Source of the DNA: Psilocybe azurescens
Lineage: Eukaryota; Basidiomycota; Agaricomycetes; Agaricales; Agrocybaceae
Assembly: GCA_023853785.1 (NCBI GenBank)
Contig: JAJIRX010000570.1
Location: forward strand, 124,001-188,000
Direction: 5' to 3'
Length of the DNA stretch: 64,000 nt
A program made the translations under genes and the position numbers. The stretch's first letter is position 1, and every line of letters begins with the position of its first letter. Below the pieces are notes generated by a model. That model was not told the DNA's origin, made no database searches, and was given only the letters and a program-made list of their open reading frames with translations. Below, piece by piece: positions 48,885-59,185 of this stretch.

Positions 48885-49748
48885 CGGACGTACTTTATTT
48901 ATGGGGTCTTTTCACTTACGCTGGACAAGGTTTTTACTTGATTGGTAGTACCTGTTTCGACAGCGAGGCTGTTTCGATGTAAGTCTGTATTTTTTATAAT
49001 CTTTGTCTTTGTATCTACTACACAGTGCTGTGATGATGGAAACGACCTTTGATGACAACTCTGTGGCTCACCTCCATTCATTGGTTAAGAAATGATCTAT
49101 TCTACGAGCATTGTTTAGTTGGTCTTGATTCGCTCCAGGTATGATGGATGATCCACAGTTTACGGTGTCAAACTTGACTTTCTAAGATCAAATGTTGGGT
49201 TATAGATAGATGCACCTAGCAACTCAGCGCCAACACTAAGTATATCAAGATTTTAAGGCGTAGACGACTTGTTTGATTTGATTGGAACTGGCGGCAACAA
49301 TGAATCGAGTGCCAAAAATAGGCATCGAGTAGGCATCGAGTCAAAAATCTGAAGGCCTGAATGAACACAGCTGAGCCAAAACGTCTAGTTCAGCCCTGAA
49401 CTGAGTATGTAACGGAGAAATTCATTACGGAGATATGTCAAATGTGTAAATCTGTGCTAAACCTCCGAAGGTGGGTAAAAATATCATCGACTTCAATACA
49501 GTTTGCTTGCAGTTTCGCGGAAGGTGGTTGTGAGCCAGACTCGGAAAGCCGACTTGGCGATCACCAGAGCCACGTGCCTTTTGTTCGGATTCGGAAATTA
49601 TTATTTATCTGGACCCAATCTGCTTCTTCTCTCATCCTTGTCCACCGTTGGCTGTCTCTCATAAGTTACCTGCTCCTATATTCTTTCTCTCTTCTATTGA
49701 AAGCATTTGACTTGTAGAATCCAGTCATCTACTCCCTTTCCCTCAACA
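48885..49748. other. Intergenic stretch before the MAPKK gene
   Basis: No supported gene. A pyrimidine-rich tract (about 49616-49700) precedes the MAPKK ATG. Confidence 0.4.
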
Positions 49749-51517
49749 ATGGCGATGGCAACTCCTATCCGCAAGAAGAGGAATTGGAAGGCTCTACAGC
49801 TCAGCGTTGCAGCAGATGCTTCGCCAGCGACTGCCCCGGAGGGTGGTGAGCCGATGGCCATTCGCCAGGCTCCAGCTCCAATCTGTGGCAGCCACAGCAT
49901 CAGCACCGGTGGTCGGAGGGAAGAGACGGCCACCTCCCATGGTTATCAAAGCGCCTAAAATTCCCACCTCAACGGGTGCCGTGTCCGCAATCGAACAAGA
50001 CGGCAACATGCTCACGGTTGGAGGTGGCTTAAACCAAGCACCACATTCAGCCTCGCCCAATCTACGCCGGAATACGTACCATGCCACCCTGTCGACCACC
50101 TTAGCGAACCTGGACATGAACGCGGAAATCAAGTTCGATTTGAAGAACGAGGACCTCAAGGATCTGCAGGAGCTCGGACAGGGGAATGGCGGAAGTGTGA
50201 AGAAAGTCGAGCATATCCCCACCAAAACTATCATGGCAAAAAAGGTGCGTAATTTGCGCCGTTTGTGCTGCCCAGATTTCATCATTGATGCGCCTGCGTC
50301 TGACGTCGTAGATCGTCCTGATTGATGCAAAACCGTCTGTACGGAAACAGATCTTACGGGAGCTTCAGATCATGCACGACTGCCATTCAAAGTACATCAT
50401 ATCGTTCTGGGGTGCCTTTCTTGCCGACCCAAATATTTGCATGTGTATTGAATTCATGGACAAGGGGTCGCTCGATGGCATCTATAAGAAAATTGGACCC
50501 ATCGACATAGACATCGTCGGGCAGGTTGCATTGGCTGTATTGGAAGGCTTGACATACCTATATGATGTCCACCGCATTATCCATCGAGGTCCGTCTCATT
50601 TCCTCGTTAATATCCCTGTCCTTCGTCGTCTGTCACGTGATAGATCGAGAGGACGCTGTGCACGTCGTCAAGACAGGTGTCGTCATAACAATTTCTTGTC
50701 GCTGACTTCCTTTTTTTTTTCACAGATATCAAACCCTCGAATATCCTGTGCAATTCGCGAGGAGAGATCAAAATTTGTGATTTCGGTGTATCCGGAGAAC
50801 TCATAAATTCCATTGCTGATACATTCGTGGGGACATCGACGTACATGAGCGTGCGTGGTTACTTGACTTTTTGATTCATGATTCTCAAGGCTGACATTCT
50901 CATTGATTCCACCCCGCGTATGATTTGCATCAAACCCTTTTCCAAACACTTTTTGTGCCGACAGCCCGAACGAATACAGGGAGCGCAGTATACTGTCAAA
51001 TCAGATGTCTGGTCTCTCGGCATTTCTTTGATTGAACTTGCTCTTGGCCGCTTCCCATTCTCTGAGTCGACGTCTGATGGAGAGTCTGACTCAGACTACG
51101 AGGGACGCTGTCACCTGCCCGACCCGGCTCCATATCGCTCTCGGGCCTCCCGCCCGCCCGTATCAAGAGAAACACGCCGAAGAAGGACAAGCGGAAGAGC
51201 AAGGGTGTGAGTTTGCAGGGTGGAGGGATGACGATGAGTATCCTGGAACTGCTGCAGCATATCGTGAACGAGCCTGCACCACGGCTGACGCCTGAAGGAC
51301 GATACCCCAAGGAGGCAGAGCTGTTCATAGACAGCTGTCTGCTAAAAGATCCTGATAGCAGAAAGACGCCGAAGGACTTGTTGGTGCGTTGGATTGCACT
51401 GACCCTCTCTGGATCATTTATTGACGTACATTCTCCATGATTTTACAGAAAGATGATTGGATAGAGCAGGCACGAGCGTCTACGGTAAACCTGGAAGATT
51501 GGGCGAGCACATTCTAG
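49749..51517 (+). CDS. STE7: MAP kinase kinase of the pheromone/filamentation pathway (STE7/Fuz7 type)
   Basis: Dual-specificity kinase that activates a Fus3/Kss1-type MAP kinase. Exons: 49749-50244, 50312-50588, 50726-50850, 50965-51383, 51449-51517 (about 461 residues). The start gives a basic MAPK-docking-like motif ([11 protein letters not shown]). Kinase features: [12 protein letters not shown] (catalytic Lys), [20 protein letters not shown] and an activation loop S-I-A-D-T with both phosphosites. The loop continues to G-T-S-T-Y-M-S-P-E-R, then [10 protein letters not shown] charged insert precedes [12 protein letters not shown], as in other basidiomycete Ste7 proteins, and the D-W-I-E-Q end is typical. 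One insertion near 49885 and one deletion near 51100-51150 shift the frame. Assignment to STE7 rather than the MKK1 or PBS2 types rests on the N-terminus and insert. Confidence 0.88.
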
Positions 51518-52081
51518 ATATTGAGCTTGAAGTTCAGTGTGCGCGTCCTGTACCCCCCATACGCATTTTTTCATATTTTGCTCTCTGCACCCGGAAATAT
51601 TTACAGACCGCAGAATTTTTTTATGTCGTCTATCTTTTTTTTTCTTCCCCTTTTTTCTGTTTTCCCAAAGAGATACCACATTATCCCCTTTATTTAGCCC
51701 ACTACCATCGCTCTCTCACCATACCTTCATTTCTATGGCTATGCGTCGTTGTTATTCCCTTCTACTTTGTGCTTGTTTCGAATTTTTCATGTCAAATAGT
51801 AATTGTATTTTAGGTGGATGTAAAACGTTACACGTACAATCAAGGCATTTGCGAAATGAAACTTGAAACTATTTAGTTGGTGATGTCACGGATGCCCCAA
51901 GAGCGCAAACTGTCACATCACATGGCATGACCTCGCGTCATTTCGCGGTGGAAAAGTGGAGTGACTCATCTTGAATTTCAACTTGAACTTGAACTCCCAC
52001 TGTCAATCAACTACTAAGTAGTCCAAAAACATATGTCTTGTCCTCAGAATTAGAAATAATTATTTGTACTAGAAAGTAAAG
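51518..52081. other. Intergenic stretch with possible first exons of RAD4
   Basis: T-rich 3' flank of the MAPKK gene, then no clear coding. Short 5' exons of RAD4 may lie in the last 100 bases. Confidence 0.35.
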
Positions 52082-55000
52082 ATGAATTTACTGGGAAGAA
52101 GTCGAAGTGCCAGAACATCAAGACAAATTGTCGAATCCTCCAGCCTGGGATCCAAAGGAACATCAAAGAACATCTCGAAATTAGTCCAATGGTCACCTAA
52201 GGAGATGAACTGTTGATCTGATTTTGCCTAGGAAGAAGGGCATAAACCATGCAGAGCGGCTTGTTCGGATTGACTGCCATAAGATTCACACCGTCGCTCT
52301 CATAGCTAGTGCTCGTCAGCGGAATCTGTGGATCAACAATTCTCTGTTGCATGTGCGTTAAGCTTCCTCATGTTGCTAATCTAATCGTACTTATCTTAGC
52401 TAACTAGGCCAGACTTCTTTCGCTCACTCCGCTGCATCTCCAGAATGCATTTTCAGTTATTCATAAATCACGCGTTCCAGATCAGAACCAACGTGGACGT
52501 ATGTTCGAGAGGGCCGTTGAAAACCTTACTAATTGGTGGGCAACCTCTTTCTTTGAAGTGATACCCGACGGACATATACGCAACCGGACGTATGATGAAA
52601 TACAACAGAAACTCGAAATACGAGGGCTGCATCTGAAGAACGAAAATGATGAGCAGTTGGATGTAGAGACTCTTCAAGACATTGTTGATGATGAAGTAGA
52701 GACCATTCGAAGCTCCAAGAGCCTTATGAAGCATGCTCTTATGCATAACGGCTCCAGGGATACAAGTGCACAACTCTTCACGGCTCTGTGTAGGGGCCTC
52801 GGTATCCCTGCTCGTCTGGTCGTCAGCGTGCAGAGTGTTCCCTGGCAAGCAGGTGTTGGAAAGCCGAAGCCCAATTATTCAAAGAAATCGAAGGGCAAGG
52901 GCAAAGAAGTTGCGCAGGACGACGAAAATGAGGAAGCGTCAAGTTCGAGCAAATGGGATAACCTGAACGAGCCAGGTAATCGACTTGATGGCGGCTCTGT
53001 ACCAAAGGGCGAGAAGGCGAAAGGGAAGCAAAAAGCCAAACCAATCATCAAGCTGCGGAAAACAAAGAGCAAAGGGAATGTCTTGAGGAAGCCTACTAGA
53101 CTTGGTGCGCTGGTTATAGCATAGCTCACAGTCTGATCGGTCTGATTGTTCAAGGCCAGCCTCGCCGGATCCCCTAACGACACCTCCGGTTTACTGGACT
53201 GAAGTTTTCTCCAGACCAGACTCACGGTGGTTCCCCGTTGATCCCATCCGTGCGATTGTCAACAAACGCAAAGTGTTCGATCCGACTCCATCAAGCAGCA
53301 GTATCAATCCACAGGCTAGGATACCCACTAAAGTGGAGAACCGCATGGTCTACGTCGTTGCATTCGAAGAGGACGGGTATGCTCGAGATGTAACGCGGCG
53401 GTATGCCAAAGAATACAGCGCCAAAGTGGCAAAAGTCCAAGGAGGAAGCAATGCTCCCAATATCGGCGGGGGAGGGAAAGGCCGTCAGGCGTGGTGGGAT
53501 AAAGTTGTTACTTCCATCGAGAGACCGTTTAGATTGGTAAGAACGATTCTTAATCTTTGGATGGAACGCTGATGGAGTGAGTAGAACCGAGATGATTTGG
53601 AAGATCAAGAATTGGAGGCGGTCCAATTGATGGAGGGCATGCCCACCACGATGTCTGGGTTCAAAGACCATCCACTGTATGCCTGCGTTTCTCGCCCAAC
53701 TTTTGGTATTATTCACTTTTTTTCTAGATACGTTTTGACGCGGCATCTCAAGCAAACAGAGACGATCCATCCTCCGCCACCCACAACACCAGAGCTCGGA
53801 AAGTTTCGAGGAGAGCCTGTTTATCCAAGGTCCGCTGTAGTTTCCCTCAAGACGGCGGAAAACTGGATGCGAAACACTGCGCGAACGGTCAAGTCTGGGG
53901 AGCAACCGATGAAAATGGTGAAGATCCGCGCAGGCACCGTCAATCGCATGCGCGAACTTGAAGTGCTCAAAGATGAACTGAACGTGGCTGGTCATGATGG
54001 GCCGAATGGCGAGGGGTCTTCGAATTCGGGAGGCGAGGTTATGCAGGGCTTGTATACGTTCTCGCAGACGGAGCCTTACGTCCCCGATCCTGTGATTGAT
54101 GTGAGTTGTCGTATATGCAAACCTTTCGTGGTCGCTCTCGGTGGGTGTGTGATTGTTGACGGGATTCCTTGCTTTTTTTAGGGTAAAGTCCCCAAAAATA
54201 ACTTTGGGAATATCGACTTGTACGTGCCATCTATGCTCCCAAGAGGAGCAGTGCATATACCCTGTAAGTTCTGCTCAGGCAGCTTGTTTGGTTAGTTAGT
54301 AGGCTCAATTCATTTTCTATCTTTTGTTGTTGTGGTAAAATAGTCAAAGGTGTTGCCAAAATTGCTCGAAAACTAGGGCTTGACTATGCCGAAGCCGTGG
54401 TACGTAGCGTTTTCGTATAGCTGGCTTATTCTGCTCATTCTTGGTTCCTTTTTCAGACTGGCTTCGAGTTTAAGAAACGGAGGGCATTTCCCATACTCGA
54501 AGGAGTTGTTGTTGCGGCTCAAAATGGAGAAGCACTGCTAGAGGTGATCATCATCCTCTCCCTCGTGCCTCACTGCTTGCACTGCGATTTACGTGACATC
54601 TTGTCCGCAGGCGTTTTGGGAAGCTGAACGAGAAGCGGAAGAGAAAGCAAGAATCAAACGAGAAGAACGTGTGCTGAAGCACTGGACGCGCTTGATTCAT
54701 GGCTTGCGCATTCGGCAGCGACTGCAAGACCAATATGCAAGCAAACCGAATGAAAAGGGACAAGGGCATTCGCGTTCCCACGAATCGAACGATAACGAAG
54801 CTAAATCAAGAGAAGAATCGCCTCATGTTCGTCCCTACTTCCTTTTCTTCATTACTTGCTTTGCATGCAGGGGGATTAATGTGATATAAACTTTTTCTTT
54901 TTCTATTTTATTGTTTCTTGTAGGATGATCCACATGATACGGCAGGTGGCTTCTTGGCTGGTGCCGATAAAGTGGTCCATGTCTTCCATCTGCCCAAGAA

Positions 55001-56021
55001 CACGCACGTCGTTTGCCTTCTCCCCGCGAGACGTGACGAAAGTCGCCGATGAACCGGTGGTGGAAGAAGATGACGAAGAAGAGCAGGCTGCCGCCCGCGA
55101 TGCTGCGGTTGATTTCGTCACGTATGATCTGGAAACTATGGATGTGGATTCAGATATCAATGGACCGCTTCCGCTGGATGATGCGGGTCTTGATGATGCA
55201 GAGCAACGATTGTACAAGCAGCGGCAGGAATATGTTCCGAAAACCATGCAGCAGATGGCTGAAGACGCCGCCGCCGCTACTGCACATAAAGACGGAAGGT
55301 ACAGATGGCGATGAAAATGATGAAGAGGGGCGAGGTTATCACGACGGAGCCGCCACTGCCAGCTGCTAGTGGTCAGGGCACCAGTGCCAGTGCAACGCCA
55401 GCTGAGTCTGCAGGAACGGTGCTGGCAGCAGGAAAGAAGAAGGCTGCAAATAAGATTACTCTTGCGCTGCCTGCCAGAACTACGCGAGCCAGAGCCAGAG
55501 TGTCATCGTCTGGGACGCCCAACAATCTTTCATTGGGTGACGGTGACGGTGACGGCACGCCGTTGACGAGAGCAAATGTAAATGCAAAGAGAACGGTGGA
55601 GCCAGAGGCAGAAGTAAAGACGGCGGCCAACTCAACCAACTCGAATTCGAGAGCCAGGGGCCGGGCGAGTGGAACTGTCGCGAAAGGGAGATCGAAACCG
55701 AAGCCAAAGCCGAAATCTAAAAGCACCGCGAAAAGAAAGCGTGGGAGGAAGATTAAAACAGCGGTGTCGGGGTCAGAAGAGGACGAAGAGGAAGATCTTA
55801 GTGACGATGCGGTGCAGGAGGAGGAGGAGGAGGATGACAACGAGTCCGACGTGGATATGGACCTTGGACCCTCGCCGAGTAAACGTATGCGAGCAAAGCC
55901 GACACCTGTAGCGACGCCTCCATCGACGCGGACACTCCGTCCGCGAGCTTCGAAGACGCCTGCTCAGATTGCAGAAGAGAGGAAAATCGAAGAGGCGTAC
56001 AAGAAGGCAGTGGCTGGGTAG
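52082..56021 (+). CDS. RAD4: DNA damage recognition protein RAD4 (XPC homologue)
   Basis: Binds helix-distorting lesions and starts nucleotide excision repair together with Rad23. Clear exons: 52232-52352, 52408-53104, 53160-53536, 53585-53676, 53728-54100, 54182-54263, 54344-54399, 54457-54543, 54611-54826 and 54924-56021. The transglutaminase-like domain starts with R-I-D-C-H-K-I-H-T-V-A-L and includes L-C-R-G-L-G-I-P-A-R-L-V and V-Y-W-T-E-V-F. The BHD domains follow: H-L-K-Q-T-E-T-I-H with A-E-N-W-M-R, then V-P-K-N-N-F-G-N-I-D-L-Y and G-V-A-K-I-A-R-K-L-G. The tail is acidic, then basic, with K-R-K-R-G-R-K and an R-T-L-R-P-R-A motif. The N-terminus is not resolved: a W-E-E-V-E-V-P segment near 52093 belongs, but its junction to 52232 is broken. 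Single-base shifts occur near 55000 and 55300. Confidence 0.9.
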
Positions 56022-56610
56022 TAGTAATCTATTCACCCATCCGTCCATTCGTCCGCCGTCCATCCTTTCTTCTATGCAACCATCTATTTGTTTGTTTATT
56101 GCTGGATCACCCGATGCGATTCAGATGCTCCAGTTCGAGCTTCCGCTCCAACCGATGTTACATAGATCTGTGTGGAGTGGGTGATTTTCTAGGATTTGGT
56201 TAAATATTTAGCGTATGTATTCCGTATTTTCATGTTTTATTTTATCACTTCGCACTCGGATTACGCCATCGCATATCATTGTTTGTAAGTACTGCAATCT
56301 GGATAGGATGTAATTTCACCCGTTTCGTTTTTCGATATTCGATTGTCGATTTCGCTTTGAAATCAGCAGAATGTATACGTATATAGAGTCAATAAACTAT
56401 ATTAGTGATAATAATATAGATTGCTGTCATCGTCCTACCCTTATCCTAGAGCAACCAATGAAATGGAGTTAGATGGGGAACTGAGAAGGCGCAATGTGCA
56501 TCGGGTGATGCTTTTATAGTACGTACTATTTGCGTCGAAAACACGATACGCGATGGAGAGACAAAACATAAATTCAAATTGATAGATTTTTGCTTTTATG
56601 TACTCAACTA
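56022..56610. other. Convergent intergenic stretch
   Basis: AT-rich 3' flanks of RAD4 and TRM61. No supported gene. Confidence 0.4.
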
Positions 56611-58881
56611 TCATATTGACTCTTCTGCACTCGCTGATTTTGGATGCTCGACGCTTGAGGGATCCGCAGCAGCAAGAGGTGCCGTCGCATCCGCAGCAGC
56701 AAGGTTTATGGTTTCGGTGGTGTTTGTGATAGTGTTGGCAGTGGTATTAGGAAGAAGATTAGGAACGAGGCACGCAAAAGTCAGATACGAGGTGTGCCCG
56801 CGAACCTCGGGCAGCGCCTTTGAGACGTTGATTTTGGGGATGGGGATGGGCGGTCCTTCTCCATCTTTTTCTCCTTCTCCTTCTCCTCCTCCGTCTTCGG
56901 CTTCGGCTTCGGCTTCGGCTTTTGGGGTTTCTGCTGGGAGTTGGGCTGTAGCCTCGGTGTTGGTGTTGGTGTTGGTGTTGATGTTGATGTGGAGGGGACG
57001 ACTAGTGCGGCGGTGACGTCCATTTCCACGTCGTCGTCAGCGCGGGCGTCTGTGGTAGTGGTATTTTCTTCTTTTATTATTGTTGTCGTTGTTGTTGTTG
57101 TATCACCGGTCTTGATCTTTTTACTCGTGCTTGTGCTCGCGTGTGTGCTCGCAGCGGTAGCATCCCCGTCCTCCGGTCCATCCTCAAGCACTGCGCCGTC
57201 GCCATCTCCCACCTCCCGCCATCATCATCCCGCTTCCGCTTCGCCCCCGCCAACGCGGCGGCGGCGGCTTTATTCGCCGCGATCTGCCTTAGCCTCTTCT
57301 CCTCCCGCTTGACCTCCGACTTCTTGAGCTTCTCCGAGACGCCCGCTATCGACTGCAGCGCGGGGGTCTGGAAGACTTCGATGGGGCGCAGGAGGGTCTC
57401 GTACATCGTTATGTCTGGATTTGGGTGGGGTTGGAAAGGGTTTTTAATTTTATAGTTTGTTTGTTGAAAAAAAAGAAAAAAAAGAAAGTGAATGAATAAA
57501 TGGAGTTGTTTTTTTTTTTTTTTGGGGGGGGGGAAGGAAGCTTTGGAAGCTTGATGCTTATTGAACGGGTGCGGTGGTTGGGGTTTTGGTTCGAGTCAAA
57601 AATCTCAAATGAAACCAAAAGAAAAGAAAAAGAAAAAAGGACTCGTTCGAATAAGGAAAGTGCAAAGGCCAGCCTTTTTCAAAAAGGCGAAAGGCTTACC
57701 TGTGAAGCCCGCCTCGTTGAGCGCGCTCACGGTGCGCAGGACCTGCTCCATGCACGGGCTGAAGCAGCATATCCGCGTCACGCGGTCTTTCTGTGTATGC
57801 GGTTGAGTGCGGGGGTGAGCGATGATGGATGGATGATGCGAGAGCTCAGCGGAATCAAGGACGTACGCGGAGTGCCTTTTAGCGTGCTCGACGGCCTCCC
57901 AGGGGCTGGCAGATCGAGGAAGACTGCGTGCGTGCGTGCGCACAATTAAATCAGTCAGTCGATGCGTTCGGTCGGATGTAAAGAAGAAAACAAACGCACC
58001 GGAATCGACCTCGTCGACTACTGTGAACCCGTCTTTGCACACGTTGCGGTGTTGGAGGGTGACGACATCGTCCATGCCGTGTCTCGTAAACTCTTCTCTA
58101 AAAGCCGGGTAATGGATGGAGAATGAGAACCTCCGGTCGTATCAGGAGTAAAAGAAAAGAACGGACACTTACTTCGCCTTGATATACCGGGCCTCATGGA
58201 ACTCGTACGAGTGCAGGCGACCCGACGAGCCTATGGTCCTGGCGACCGAGTGTGAAAATGATGCCGATCCTGTGCCTTTTGTGCGTTTTTCGCGGGTACG
58301 TTAGGTTAGGTTGGGAGGGCTGTATGTGTGTCACGATGCACATACCTGTCAGGTAGGAAAGAAAATGTGTTAGACTTGATTGAATGGAATGGAAAAGGGA
58401 CAAGGAATAAGGAAATTGAGTAGCAGAGGATGGAAAAGACAAGGTCCCCGTTGATGACGAGGTATATGGACAGGAAAAGAGATAGCAAAAAGCAAAAACA
58501 TACCTGCTTCGATAACTTTACTGCCGTGGCGGATGTTCAGATGGGATGTGATGAACGCAATGTCGGCCAGGTAGAGGATCTGGGTGCGGTGTGGGAGGGC
58601 GATGGTCCAGAGTTCAGGGGTGGGGCGCAGGATGTGTATGAAGCCGCGGCCTGTGCGGGAGGGCACCTTTGAGCCATAGGGCACGCCGATGAAGTCCTGC
58701 TGCCTGAAGTTGCCGAATTTTGTGTTGAAGTCCTTGCCTGGAGTGATGACGAGAGGCTGTACCTGGTCTCGTGTCTTTTTGATAGTGTGAATGGAAGTAA
58801 GCACGGAACAAATCCAAGATAACTCACGAGCCAGATGATGACTGTGTCTCCAGCAGCGACTTGACGAGCGTCAGACCACAT
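56611..58881 (-). CDS. TRM61: tRNA (adenine-58-N1)-methyltransferase catalytic subunit
   Basis: With Trm6 it makes m1A58 in tRNAs, stabilising initiator tRNA. Seven exons: 58881-58828, 58774-58504, 58275-58173, 58097-58000, 57923-57867, 57790-57700, 57414-56611. Exon 1 gives G-D-T-V-I-I-W-L. Exon 2 has [17 protein letters not shown] and R-T-Q-I-L-Y, running into the SAM-binding V-I-E-A-G-T-G-S. Later come [28 protein letters not shown] and [12 protein letters not shown]. The conserved end [14 protein letters not shown] lies at about 56810-56770, after a roughly 170-residue low-complexity insertion (Thr runs, T-P repeats, K-P repeats, Glu/Lys). Deletions at the G-run 57902-57905 and A-run near 57788-57790, and shifts in exon 7, break the frame. 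Confidence 0.92.
57509..57533. repeat. Poly-T/poly-G homopolymer pair inside a TRM61 intron
   Basis: Fifteen T are followed directly by ten G, inside the intron between exons 6 and 7 of TRM61. Length errors are likely here. Confidence 0.8.
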
Positions 58882-59185
58882 TGTAGAGAAAAGGGATTAT
58901 CCAGGCACCGTTTTTCGTTTCTTTTGGATCTAAACAAATATGAAATTTGAATAGATCCGAATTAAGATAAATCTGTGTTTTCGCAGATCGCAACACAAAA
59001 TAAGCGAGATCTGTGTGAACACTGAAAAGAATTGGATCCATTTGGCTGGTTTGACAGAAAGACAGAAAAGAGAGTTGGTAGATTTGGGAGATTTGGGTTT
59101 GGGATCTCGCTCAGTCATTTGCTAAACGGGCCGTTCAAATAAAGTGCTCAACTCTTCAATAAACCACCATCATCCCCCAGCCCAA

